A stretch of DNA of 10,111 bases from Acidocella sp. (GCA_028687415.1 JAQUAC010000062.1:1-10111); one strand, 5' to 3'. Positions 1 through 7,157 are shown, numbered from the stretch's first letter. Notes: generated by a model not told the origin, from the letters alone. Numbers and translations: made by a program.

Positions 1-312
1 ATCATGGATGATCTGCGCGGTCGGCTCATGCGCCCAGGGCACAAGGCGGACAGTGCTGGCATCGGGGATTAGCTTGATGTCGATGATCGCGGGGTCGGTG
101 AGCCTGTCTTCCGGATCATCCGGGTATTCACCGGTCACTGATTGGATGAAGATCGCCTCTGGCAAACGCGGCGCGCCGCCCTGGAAGAACTTCTGCGCGG
201 GCATGATCTTGCCGCGGGGAATGCCGGTGATGTCGGGCACCAGGCATTCAACTTCTGTGATCCGATGCTCATCGAACCACTCATGCAGGTCTATCTGTTT
301 TTTTTCACTCAT
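1..312 (-). CDS. puuA: Gamma-glutamylputrescine synthetase-like (glutamine synthetase family), N-terminal part
   Basis: The first 104 residues are visible; the rest lies beyond the left edge. The reading frame is open from an ATG at 310-312 to base 1. A GAGGA ribosome site sits 4 nt upstream of that ATG. The protein starts MSEKKQIDLHEWFDEHRI and contains VPDITGIPRGKIMP (about residues 24-37), a typical beta-grasp N-terminal motif of the PuuA/GlnA-like branch of glutamine synthetases. Members of that branch ligate glutamate to an amine using ATP. PuuA makes gamma-glutamyl-putrescine, the first step of the Puu pathway, in the cytoplasm. The gene is last in a polyamine transporter operon and a PuuR-like regulator lies at the operon's head, which supports an amine rather than ammonia as substrate. 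The ATP and metal residues lie in the missing part, so a related function such as gamma-glutamyl-spermidine or ethanolamine ligase cannot be excluded. Confidence 0.85.
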   Translation of the reverse strand, partial: MSEKKQIDLHEWFDEHRITEVECLVPDITGIPRGKIMPAQKFFQGGAPRLPEAIFIQSVTGEYPDDPEDRLTDPAIIDIKLIPDASTVRLVPWAHEPTAQIIHD

Positions 313-325
313 ATTGTCCTCGAGT

Positions 326-364
326 GGCGGGCGGCGCCTGAGGAAATCCGGCCACCGCCCCGCC
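326..364 (-). other. Intercistronic hairpin between binding-protein and puuA-like genes
   Basis: The 57-bp gap between the binding-protein stop and the PuuA-like ATG is mostly an inverted repeat. Bases 326-331 pair with 359-364, 332-334 with 355-357, and 336-338 with 350-352. This gives 12 G-C pairs, a one-base bulge (358), a small internal loop (335 against 353-354) and an 11-nt apical loop. No T-run follows on the minus strand, so it does not look like a complete intrinsic terminator. It could protect the 3' end of the binding-protein message or partially attenuate transcription into the last gene. The role is inferred; the pairing is visible. Confidence 0.5.
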
Positions 365-369
365 GGGGT

Positions 370-1431
370 TTACTGGAGCACGCTGGTCCAGATCTGATTA
401 AACAGCTTGTATTTCGCACCGCGTAGCGGGGCGAGGAAGACCAGATGCTGCATCTCGGCATCGGTCGGGTTGATCAACGTGCTGCTCATGATGCCGGTAA
501 GCTGCTTCTGCGAGGCAGCATTCGGGCTGGCATACTGGTTGTAGTTGGAGAGCGTCGCGCCGTTGGTCGCGTCCAGGATAAAGTTGATGAATTGCAGCGC
601 CAGCTTCGGGTTCGGCGCGTGGGTGGGGATGGCCATCGTATCCACCCAGATCTCCGCGCCCTGATCGGGCAGGAAGAATTTCAGCTTCTTGCAGCTGCCA
701 TCGGCGTAGCACTGGGTGATGTCGCCGTTATAGGCCATGGAGGCCGCGATCAGCCCGCTCTTCATCTGATCGCGCGCCGGGGTTTCATCGATGAAGCCTG
801 AGAAGTTCGGGCGCTTCTTGGTTTTCTCGATCAGCTTGGCGGCGGCGATCCACTGGCTCTTCTCGGAGCAGTTGAAGCCATAGCCCAGATAGGCGCAGGC
901 GGCGCCGATCTGGTCGCGCCCCTCACCCTTCGGCAGCACGAACGGATAGCTGGGGTTCATCTTGGGGTCGAAGAGCAAGCCCCAGCCGGTGCCGGGATCC
1001 TTGATTTTGGCCGGGTCATACACAATGCCCGTGGTGCCCCACTGATAGGGAATAGAGTATTTATCACCGACATCGTAATCCGGGCTCTGGAACTTCACCG
1101 CCAGGTTAGAGAAATTCGGCACCAGCTTGTGGTCGATCGGCTGGATCAGCCCTTCATCCGCCAGCTCCGGTACGTAATAGCTGGAGGGCACCACCACGTC
1201 GTACTGCGCGTCTCCGCCAGCCTTCAGCTTGGCGGACATTTCGGCGTTGCTCTCGTAATCGGTCTCCACGACCTTACAATTGCATTGCTTCTCAAAAGCG
1301 GTGAGCAGGCCTGGATCAATGTAATCAGACCAGATGAACAGGTTGAGCGTCGGCTGCTCCGCCCGCGCCGCAAAGGGCGTAGCCAAGCCCAGGGCAACCG
1401 CCCCGGCAGCGATACAAGATAATATCTTCAT
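370..1431 (-). CDS. potF: Periplasmic polyamine-binding protein (PotD/PotF family)
   Basis: This 353-residue protein is the extracytoplasmic receptor of the ABC importer encoded just upstream. It opens with a clear Sec signal peptide (MKILSC, hydrophobic core, AARA/EQ cleavage near residue 24). The PotD/PotF hallmarks follow in order: LFIWSDYIDP (31-40), YESNAEMSAKLK (59-70), YDVVVPSSYYV (77-87), YSIPYQWGTTGI (125-136) and EIWVDTMAIP (260-269). The last carries the W-D pair that grips the polyamine in PotD. The sequence looks closer to PotD than to PotF. Putrescine is favoured only because of the neighbouring puuA- and puuR-like genes. The ATG overlaps the upstream permease stop (ATGA, 1428-1431) and a GGGGAAA ribosome site lies inside that gene. 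Unusually, the mature part has six cysteines (50, 52, 179, 188, 241, 247), which could form three disulfides. Length is normal for the family. Confidence 0.92.
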   Translation of the reverse strand: MKILSCIAAGAVALGLATPFAARAEQPTLNLFIWSDYIDPGLLTAFEKQCNCKVVETDYESNAEMSAKLKAGGDAQYDVVVPSSYYVPELADEGLIQPIDHKLVPNFSNLAVKFQSPDYDVGDKYSIPYQWGTTGIVYDPAKIKDPGTGWGLLFDPKMNPSYPFVLPKGEGRDQIGAACAYLGYGFNCSEKSQWIAAAKLIEKTKKRPNFSGFIDETPARDQMKSGLIAASMAYNGDITQCYADGSCKKLKFFLPDQGAEIWVDTMAIPTHAPNPKLALQFINFILDATNGATLSNYNQYASPNAASQKQLTGIMSSTLINPTDAEMQHLVFLAPLRGAKYKLFNQIWTSVLQ

Positions 1432-2267
1432 GCGATTTTTCCCCGTGCTGCAAGCTGGCCCGCACGTTCGCGGTGCCGCGTGATGAAAAAGTGAACCAAG
1501 GCCAAAGCGATGATCGTGCCAATCATCAGCGTACCGAGCGCGTTGATTTCGGGCGAAATGCCCTTTCTGGCGATGGCACCGTAGATATAAATCGGCAGTG
1601 TCACGCTGCCCGGCCCTGAAGTGAAGAAGCTTATGGTGAAATCGTCGATGGACAGCGTGATGCCGAGCAGAAAACCGCCGATGATAGCCGGCTGCACCAC
1701 GGGCACGATGAGGTAGAAGAAACTCTTCACACCATTGGCGTAAAGATCATAGGAGGCCTCGAACAGATACGGGTCCAGTCCCGAGAGCCGCGCGAACACG
1801 GTAAGCGCCACATACGGCACCTGGAAGGTGATGTGGGCGATAACCATCGTCCCCAGCCCTGCGCTGAGAAACCCTGTGGCGTTATGCACGAAGTTGAAGA
1901 AGATCAGCTCCGAAATGCCAAACACCAAGCTCGGCATGATGATCGGCGTGTAGATGATCAGGCTCGGCATATGCGCCAGGAAGCCCTTGGCGTTGGCGTT
2001 ACGGAAACGGCACAAACCATACCCCAGCAGCGTGCCTAGCACGGTGGAGGTGATGGCGGAACCAAAGGCGAGGATGAGCGAGCGCTGCAGCGCCGCGCCG
2101 ACAGCGCCATCGTGCAGCAGAATATTATAGGCATGCAGCGAATGCCCGGTGCTGTTCGGCGCGGGAGAGAACGAATAATAGGCTACCAGCGCCAGCGGCG
2201 TGTACAGCAGCACATAAACCGGCCAGGAGATGCCCGAGAGGGCGTAGCGTACACCGCGCGGGATCAT
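1428..2267 (-). CDS. potI: Polyamine ABC transporter permease 2 (PotC/PotI type)
   Basis: This 279-residue inner-membrane subunit forms half of the translocation channel. About six hydrophobic segments are visible: roughly residues 12-34, 62-85, 100-125, 137-158, 187-208 and 244-263. The cytoplasmic EAA loop that docks on the ATPase is EASYDLYANGVKSFF followed by YLIVPVVQPA (170-194). The stretch LSIDDFTISFFTSGPG (205-220) with TLPIYIYG (223-230) is strongly typical of PotC/PotI proteins. The ATG (2265-2267) overlaps the stop of the preceding permease gene as ATGA, and its own stop overlaps the binding-protein start in the same way, so the subunits are probably translationally coupled. Membership of the family is clear. 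The exact substrate is inferred from the operon. Confidence 0.92.
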   Translation of the reverse strand: MIPRGVRYALSGISWPVYVLLYTPLALVAYYSFSPAPNSTGHSLHAYNILLHDGAVGAALQRSLILAFGSAITSTVLGTLLGYGLCRFRNANAKGFLAHMPSLIIYTPIIMPSLVFGISELIFFNFVHNATGFLSAGLGTMVIAHITFQVPYVALTVFARLSGLDPYLFEASYDLYANGVKSFFYLIVPVVQPAIIGGFLLGITLSIDDFTISFFTSGPGSVTLPIYIYGAIARKGISPEINALGTLMIGTIIALALVHFFITRHRERAGQLAARGKIA

Positions 2268-3178
2268 ATCGTTGCCTCCTCGGCCCCGCCCAGCTTGCGC
2301 GTAAGGATGCGGAAGGCCACCAGCCCCAGCCCGGTGAATACCAGCATGATGATGGTCAGCGCCGCACCGTAAGGCCAGTCAGGCGTTTCGGTAAATTGGT
2401 TAGCGATCAGCGAGCCGATCATCAATGCGCGGTCCCCACCCAAAAGCTGCGGCACCACGTAGTCGCCGAAGGCCGGGATGGCGACGAAAATCACACCTGA
2501 GAGCAACCCCGGCAGCGTCTGCGGAAACACCGCATGCCAGAACAGTTTCGCACCCGAGGCGTAGAGGTCGCGTCCGGCTTCCACCAGCGTCCAGTCCAGC
2601 TTCTCGGCCGAGGCGTAGAGCGGAACGATCATGTAAGGCAGATAATTATACGCAAGGCCCGTGGTGACGGCGAAGCTGCCCGGCGCCAGACCAAGATGGG
2701 GCGGCACCAGATGCAACGCATGCGCCAGCCAGGAGACCGGCGCATTCGGCCCCAGCAGTTCCAACCAAGCATAGGTGCGCACCACCTGATTGGTCCAGGA
2801 AGGCAGTATGATAAACAGCAGCAGCAGCGGGCGCAGGGATTCCGGCCGGCTCATGATGAAAAACACCAGCGGGTAGGACAGCGCTGCCGAGACCAGCGTG
2901 GCGGTGCCCGCCTGCGCCAGGGAGCGCAGGAAGATGGCGATATTCCCGCTATCCCACCCCAGCAGCGAATACCCGGCCACCTGCTGAAACGGCGCAAGCG
3001 AGAGCGGCAACACCGGGTTGCCGTAATCATCGGCCGAAAAGAAGGCGATGGCGAGCAGAATGGCGCTCGGGATCAACAGGAAGAGCATGATCCAGACCAA
3101 CCCCGGCCCGGCCGTAATCCATAGCCGCAGGCGTTGCCGCCCGGCTTCAAGCGCAACCTCTGATCGCACGGTGCTCAT
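2264..3178 (-). CDS. potH: Polyamine ABC transporter permease 1 (PotB/PotH type)
   Basis: This 304-residue inner-membrane subunit pairs with the PotI-like protein. Hydrophobic segments lie at about 20-47, 85-109, 117-136, 168-190, 221-246 and 271-292. Between the fourth and fifth lies the EAA coupling loop EAGRDLYASGAKLFW plus HAVFPQTLPG (200-224). IPAFGDYVVPQLLGG (234-248) is a well-known PotB/PotH signature. The ATG at 3176-3178 overlaps the ATPase stop in an ATGA junction, and the stop overlaps the next permease start. This unbroken coupling suggests equal synthesis of the channel parts. Length and topology are ordinary for the family. Confidence 0.92.
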   Translation of the reverse strand: MSTVRSEVALEAGRQRLRLWITAGPGLVWIMLFLLIPSAILLAIAFFSADDYGNPVLPLSLAPFQQVAGYSLLGWDSGNIAIFLRSLAQAGTATLVSAALSYPLVFFIMSRPESLRPLLLLFIILPSWTNQVVRTYAWLELLGPNAPVSWLAHALHLVPPHLGLAPGSFAVTTGLAYNYLPYMIVPLYASAEKLDWTLVEAGRDLYASGAKLFWHAVFPQTLPGLLSGVIFVAIPAFGDYVVPQLLGGDRALMIGSLIANQFTETPDWPYGAALTIIMLVFTGLGLVAFRILTRKLGGAEEATI

Positions 3179-4287
3179 GGTTCGATCTGCATGATGTTGT
3201 CAGGCTTCAGCTCCACCGCCACCGGCTCACCGGGGCGCCAGCTGCGCTCGGCGGCCTGGTTGTTGGTGTCGAACGCCAGCACGGACTGACCGTTGGCAAG
3301 CTCGATGCGGTATTGGGTGGAGGCACCCATGTAGATCGCCTCCCGCACAACGCCCATGAACAGGTTGGTCTGGTCCTTCGGCACCGCTGTGTCGTTATAT
3401 ATCCAGATTTTCTCTGGGCGGATCATGGCAAGACCGGAGCCGTTCAGCGGCGCGGCGATGGTCAGTTCGCCAAGCGGCGTCTGTGCCGTGTGCGGGCCTG
3501 TGGGCGTGAACGGCCAAATGTTGGAGAGCCCGAGGAACTCCGCCACGAACACGTTCTTCGGCTTCTCATACACGTCCAGCACCGGGCCTACCTGCTGGAT
3601 CTTGCCCTTGCTCATCACGCCAATGCGATCGGACATAACCAACGCCTCGTGCTGGTCATGCGTGACGAAGATGAAGGTCATGCCCAGGCGTTTTTGCATG
3701 CGCAGCAGCTCGATCTGCAATTCCGCGCGCAGCTTGGCGTCCAGGGCGGAGAGCGGTTCGTCCAGCAGCACCACCTCAGGCTCGTTCACCAGGGCACGGG
3801 CCAGGGCCACGCGCTGGCGCTGGCCGCCGGAGAGCTGTGTCGCGCTGCGCTTGGCAAAATCGCCAATCTGCATCATCTCCATGATGGCGTCCACGCGCTT
3901 CTTGCGCTCCGGGTTCTTGATACCCCGCATACGCAGGCCGAAGCCGATATTCTGCTCCACATTAAGGTGCGGAAACAGTGCGTAGGACTGGAACACAGTA
4001 TTCACCGCGCGCTTATGCGCCGGCACGTCCTGCATCTCTCGTCCCGAGATGAGGATGCGCCCGTCATCTGGCGCCTCAAAGCCCGCAATCATGCGCAGGA
4101 GCGTGGTCTTGCCGCAGCCCGAAGGCCCTAGAAGTGTAAAGAATTCGCCTGGATGAATATCCAGGTCGATATGGTCAACCGCCGCGATGGAGCCCGCGAA
4201 GATTCGGGTGATACCGGAAAGGGAGATGGCACCGCGCTTGGCGGAGTGAGCGGACAGAACCGCCTGGGCCGGGGGATCGAACGTCAC
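3175..4287 (-). CDS. potG: Polyamine ABC transporter ATP-binding protein (PotA/PotG type)
   Basis: This 370-residue cytoplasmic ATPase drives the importer. Motifs appear in order: Walker A GPSGCGKTT (54-62), Q-loop VFQSYALFPH (98-107), ABC signature LSGGQRQRVALARAL (152-166), Walker B VVLLDEP (172-178), D-loop SALD (180-183) and H-switch VTHDQHEA (208-215). The C-terminal 110 residues match a TOBE domain, including AMIRPEKI (287-294). The start is GTG at 4285-4287, chosen because a GGAGGGGG ribosome site lies about 4 nt before it. This is the first gene of the operon, so the promoter must lie in the 237-bp divergent region toward the regulator. Having the ATPase first and the binding protein fourth differs from the potFGHI order of E. 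coli. All catalytic motifs are intact. Confidence 0.95.
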   Translation of the reverse strand: MTFDPPAQAVLSAHSAKRGAISLSGITRIFAGSIAAVDHIDLDIHPGEFFTLLGPSGCGKTTLLRMIAGFEAPDDGRILISGREMQDVPAHKRAVNTVFQSYALFPHLNVEQNIGFGLRMRGIKNPERKKRVDAIMEMMQIGDFAKRSATQLSGGQRQRVALARALVNEPEVVLLDEPLSALDAKLRAELQIELLRMQKRLGMTFIFVTHDQHEALVMSDRIGVMSKGKIQQVGPVLDVYEKPKNVFVAEFLGLSNIWPFTPTGPHTAQTPLGELTIAAPLNGSGLAMIRPEKIWIYNDTAVPKDQTNLFMGVVREAIYMGASTQYRIELANGQSVLAFDTNNQAAERSWRPGEPVAVELKPDNIMQIEP

Positions 4288-4524
4288 GCGCCCCCTCCGT
4301 TAGCAGAAATACACGATGTTTCAGTCTTGAGCGGCTTTTTTGTCCACAGCACGCAAATCCCCGTTTCTCTTGTGGCGCCAGTCTCGCCTAGCCCAGATGA
4401 GGCCGTCAAGAATAATATGAAGAAAATTTCCGGTTTTTTGCGGTTGCATATATTTTACGTTGCAGGCTAGGGCATTGAATGCCTAACGTTGTCAAAAATC
4501 CTAAACACATGGAATTCAGGAGCT
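4288..4524. promoter_or_regulatory. Divergent control region of polyamine operon and PuuR-like regulator
   Basis: This 237-bp gap contains no convincing gene and must hold the promoters for both directions. Its core, about 4405-4460, is markedly more AT-rich than the surroundings. Toward the regulator, a weak candidate is TTTCCG (4427-4432), a 16-bp spacer, then TATATT (4449-4454). Toward the operon, a perfect TTGACA reads on the minus strand at 4495-4490, but the -10 at normal spacing is poor (CCCTAG), as expected for a promoter needing help from a protein. A palindrome at 4468-4485 lies just downstream of the first promoter and inside the spacer of the second. The promoter calls are pattern matches by eye. 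Confidence 0.5.
4468..4485. promoter_or_regulatory. Palindromic operator candidate
   Basis: The sequence TAGGGCATTGAATGCCTA contains an exact inverted repeat, GGCATT-G-AATGCC, at 4471-4483. With one bulged G, the outer TAG/CTA also pairs. It is the best palindrome I can see in the divergent region and is well placed to block or modulate both promoters. Binding by the adjacent XRE-cupin regulator is an inference. It does not obviously match the E. coli PuuR box as I remember it. Confidence 0.4.
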
Positions 4525-5103
4525 ATGTCGGCGGCCACACGGAACGAAGACATGTCTGACGATATCGGCACCCGGCTGAAGCTGGTACGGCAGATTTTCG
4601 GGCTGACACAGCGTGAACTGGCGCGGCGCGCGGGAGTGACAAACGGGGCGATCTCGCTGATCGAGCAGAACCGCGTCAGCCCTTCGATCTCGTCGCTGAA
4701 GAAAATCCTGGACGGCATTCCACTTTCACTGGCGGATTTCTTCACGCTCAACTTCACTTCGTCGGACAACGTGTTCTTCACCGCCGACGAACTAACCGAG
4801 ATCGTCTACGATCCCGCCATCTCCATGCGCATGGTCGGGCGCAAGGTGAAGGGCCGGATGCTGCAAATGCTGCGCGAGACCTATCAGCCCGGCGCCGATA
4901 CTGGCGACGCCATGCTGCGGCATGAGGGCGAGGAATGCGGCATCATCGTCTCCGGCTGCCTGGCTGTCACGGTAGGCGTGGAGGAAAAAGTGCTGCAGCC
5001 GGGCGATGCGTATTACTTCCGCTCGGACATCCCGCACCGCTTCCGCAACCCCGGCACCGAACCCTGCGTGCTGATCAGCGCCAACAGCCCGCCCTCGTTC
5101 TAA
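4525..5103 (+). CDS. puuR: XRE-cupin transcriptional regulator, PuuR-like
   Basis: This 192-residue DNA-binding regulator has an XRE-type helix-turn-helix at about 14-70 (GTRLKLVRQIFGLTQRELAR, then GVTNGAISLIEQNRVSPSIS). That pattern, with SPSISSLKKIL, is the one found in PuuR. A cupin domain spans about 118-187 (LRHEGEECGIIVSG, PGDAYYFRSDIPHRF); H133, E137 and H171 are candidate ligand or metal positions. PuuR represses putrescine catabolism in E. coli and is released by putrescine. Here the gene is divergent from a polyamine uptake/puuA operon, which supports the same job. The start is the ATG at 4525, with AGGAG five bases upstream. A TTG 36 bases earlier lacks such a site and would run through the control region. 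ATG 4552 is a possible shorter start. The TAA stop touches the stop of the next gene on the other strand. Confidence 0.88.
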   Translation: MSAATRNEDMSDDIGTRLKLVRQIFGLTQRELARRAGVTNGAISLIEQNRVSPSISSLKKILDGIPLSLADFFTLNFTSSDNVFFTADELTEIVYDPAISMRMVGRKVKGRMLQMLRETYQPGADTGDAMLRHEGEECGIIVSGCLAVTVGVEEKVLQPGDAYYFRSDIPHRFRNPGTEPCVLISANSPPSF

Positions 5104-6705
5104 CTAGCGGCGGGTTTTACCCGGCATGGCGATGATAACGGGGGCGGCCAGCACCAGCGCCGCCACGTTCCAGACGACGAAATCCAGATTCTGCGCCCCC
5201 TCCATCACGGCGTCAGCCAAGGCCAGCACGGCCAGCGCGTTGGCCACCAGTAATTCCTCCCAGCCAAGATTGCTGGGCTTATCCTTGGTCCAGAAGCGCA
5301 GCACCGCAGCCATTACAGGGATGATGAACACCGGCAACGGCGCGTCGCGGTAGCGGCCGGAGAACACCAGCATGACCTGGAACACCGCGGCCGAGGCCAG
5401 AAAGACGAACCAGAGCGCATCGTAAGTTAAGGGCAGGCGCAAGCGGCGCAGCTTGGCCAGCACTTCCGCCCCAGTCATCACCGGGGGCAATGCCCGCCCC
5501 GCCAGCACGGCATCAGCCCGGCGGATGACGAGGAAGGCGAATACCGCCTGCAAGGGCAGGTTCACCAGCGCGTCCAGCCGCAGCCAGTTATCGTAGAGCA
5601 TTGGCAGCGTGCCCATGCAGGCAATGGCGAAGCCGTTGCCCAGCGCGAAGGCGGGCACGGCGAGGCGCATATTGCGGAACCCCACGGCGGCGAAGAGCAG
5701 CGTGCCCATGAGCGCACCCAAGCCCGCGTACCAGGGCCAGCTCGGATGCTCCACCACACCGCCGTTAAGCGGGAATTTCTGCACCCGGTCGGCATTCCAG
5801 ATGCCCCAATTGGCGCCGGCCACGCCCTCATCTTCGTATTTCCAATTCTGGTCGAAGGCCTCGATGAGATTGTAATCCACCCCCTCTTGCCCGGCGAGGG
5901 TGACGAAGCGGCGCAGGAACACGGCCTCATTCACACGGCTGGGGGCGGCGGGGCCGCGCCAACGCCCGCGTGAGGGCCAACCCGTCTCGCCAATGGAGAT
6001 CTGCTTGCCGGGGAACTGCGCCTTGAAGGCATTAGTGGTGGACTGGATCTCGGCCAAAGCATCATCCACGCTCAGTGGCGTATCCTCCCAATAGGGGAGG
6101 AAATGGATCATCACCACATCCACATGCGACCCCACTTGCGGGAATTGCTTCCAGAAATCCGTCACATCCGCGTAGGCCACCGGTTGCTTCACCTGGGCGC
6201 GCACCTGGTCGATGTCCTTGATCAGATCATCCACCGAAAGGTCGCGGCGGAGCAGAACCTCGTTGCCGACAATCACGCGGGTTATGGTATCCGGGTAGGC
6301 GTTGGCCTCGGCAATGCCCGCCGCCATCTCCTTGGCGTTATCCGCCGGCGTGCCGCTGAGCCAGATGCCGAGCCACATTTTCAGCCCCGCCTTCTGGGCC
6401 AGACCGGCGATGTCGGTATGCGCGGCGATGCGCGCTTGCGTCTCCGCCGGGCTACCCTCAATCGAGGAATAGGTGCGGATGCCGTTCGCCTGTCCTGCAA
6501 TCAGCGCCAAATCCTGGGAGATTTCCTCCGGCGTGGGGAAGGTTTTGTCCTGCGGGCTCTGCCAAGCCCGGTAGGGGGCGTAAGAAAGCGAGTTGAATTT
6601 CCCCGCCGGCATGGTCACATCGCCAGCCTGCGGCTGATTCGGCGCCTTCCACAGGAATACGGTCAGAACGCTGAGCAGCACACAGGTAAGGAAACCTTTT
6701 TTCAT
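5104..6705 (-). CDS. Membrane GH17 beta-glucanase/glucan synthase-like protein (NdvC-like)
   Basis: This 533-residue protein has an N-terminal signal/anchor helix (about 5-19). A GH17-type domain follows at about 35-320, and then a C-terminal membrane block of about six or seven helices (325-343, 348-366, 382-396, 431-449, 457-472, 485-502, 510-528). In the catalytic domain, VGNEVLLR (146-153) supplies the expected acid/base E149 and ISIGETGWPS (236-245) the nucleophile E240. IRTYSS (76-81) is also typical. GH17 enzymes cut or transfer beta-1,3-glucans. In Bradyrhizobium, the membrane protein NdvC of this kind is needed for beta-1,6 linkages in cyclic glucans. The enzymatic domain probably faces the periplasm and remodels a periplasmic or exported glucan; that activity is inferred. 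No glycosyltransferase gene is adjacent. The ATG lacks a strong ribosome site, but the signal peptide begins right after it. Confidence 0.85.
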   Translation of the reverse strand: MKKGFLTCVLLSVLTVFLWKAPNQPQAGDVTMPAGKFNSLSYAPYRAWQSPQDKTFPTPEEISQDLALIAGQANGIRTYSSIEGSPAETQARIAAHTDIAGLAQKAGLKMWLGIWLSGTPADNAKEMAAGIAEANAYPDTITRVIVGNEVLLRRDLSVDDLIKDIDQVRAQVKQPVAYADVTDFWKQFPQVGSHVDVVMIHFLPYWEDTPLSVDDALAEIQSTTNAFKAQFPGKQISIGETGWPSRGRWRGPAAPSRVNEAVFLRRFVTLAGQEGVDYNLIEAFDQNWKYEDEGVAGANWGIWNADRVQKFPLNGGVVEHPSWPWYAGLGALMGTLLFAAVGFRNMRLAVPAFALGNGFAIACMGTLPMLYDNWLRLDALVNLPLQAVFAFLVIRRADAVLAGRALPPVMTGAEVLAKLRRLRLPLTYDALWFVFLASAAVFQVMLVFSGRYRDAPLPVFIIPVMAAVLRFWTKDKPSNLGWEELLVANALAVLALADAVMEGAQNLDFVVWNVAALVLAAPVIIAMPGKTRR

Positions 6706-6746
6706 GGCGCAAGGCTTAGCCGGAGCGTCTTTTTTGGGGAAGAGAC
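6706..6746. promoter_or_regulatory. Short divergent gap between GH17 gene and CoA-binding protein gene
   Basis: Only 41 bp separate these two divergent starts. The gap holds a GGGGAAGAGA ribosome-site region for the plus-strand gene and a T6 run (6730-6735). No convincing -35/-10 pair fits inside, so at least one promoter probably lies within the opposite gene's 5' end. This follows from the spacing and is not a promoter identification. Confidence 0.3.
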
Positions 6747-7157
6747 ATGAACGACGAGGTTATCAGGCACGTATTAACCAGGACGAAGCGTATTGCCCTG
6801 GTCGGTGCCTCGAACAAGCCAGAACGGCCCTCCTATCATGTCATGGAGTATCTGCTGGAACAGGGGTTTGACGTGACGCCGGTCAACCCCGGCTTGGCTG
6901 GGCAGAAGCTGCTGGGCCGCAAGATTGCGGGCAGCTTGACCGAGGCGGGGCCGCTGGACATGGTGGATTTATTCCGCAACAGCGCCGAGGTGCTGGCCCC
7001 GGTACGTGAGGCGATCCGCCTGGGCGCCAAGACAATCTGGATGCAGCTCGGCGTGGTGAACGAGGAAGCGGCGGCGGAAGCGCGCGCCGCCGGGCTTACG
7101 GTCATCATGGACCGCTGCCCGGCGATAGAAATGCCCCGTCTGGATCTGGAAGCCTAG
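6747..7157 (+). CDS. CoA-binding domain protein (YccU-like)
   Basis: This 136-residue protein is a single Rossmann-like CoA_binding_2 domain, as in YccU and the N-terminus of succinyl-CoA synthetase alpha-like proteins. Diagnostic pieces are RIALVGASNKPERPSYHVM (15-33), VTPVNPG (43-49), DMVDLFRNS (71-79), TIWMQLGVVNEEAA (96-109) and VIMDRCPAIE (119-128). Proteins of this type are widespread; they bind CoA and some are linked to acyl-CoA metabolism or protein acylation, but no reaction is established for this one. The ATG at 6747 has a purine-rich GGGGAAGAGA before it. The length is normal and nothing looks broken. It ends six bases before the stop of a convergent gene. Confidence 0.9.
   Translation: MNDEVIRHVLTRTKRIALVGASNKPERPSYHVMEYLLEQGFDVTPVNPGLAGQKLLGRKIAGSLTEAGPLDMVDLFRNSAEVLAPVREAIRLGAKTIWMQLGVVNEEAAAEARAAGLTVIMDRCPAIEMPRLDLEA

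Noticed and set aside
326..364. Intrinsic terminator after the binding-protein gene
   Set aside because: The hairpin is strong, but no T-run follows on the transcribed strand and the next gene of the same pathway starts right after.
3313..4131. Long plus-strand frames (272 and 209 codons) opposite the ATPase gene
   Set aside because: They read opposite a gene with every ABC motif intact; their composition (His/Gln/Arg-rich) is that of GC-rich antisense shadows.
4489..4524. Earlier TTG start for the PuuR-like regulator
   Set aside because: No ribosome site before it, and it would translate through the minus-strand TTGACA; ATG 4525 has AGGAG at good spacing.
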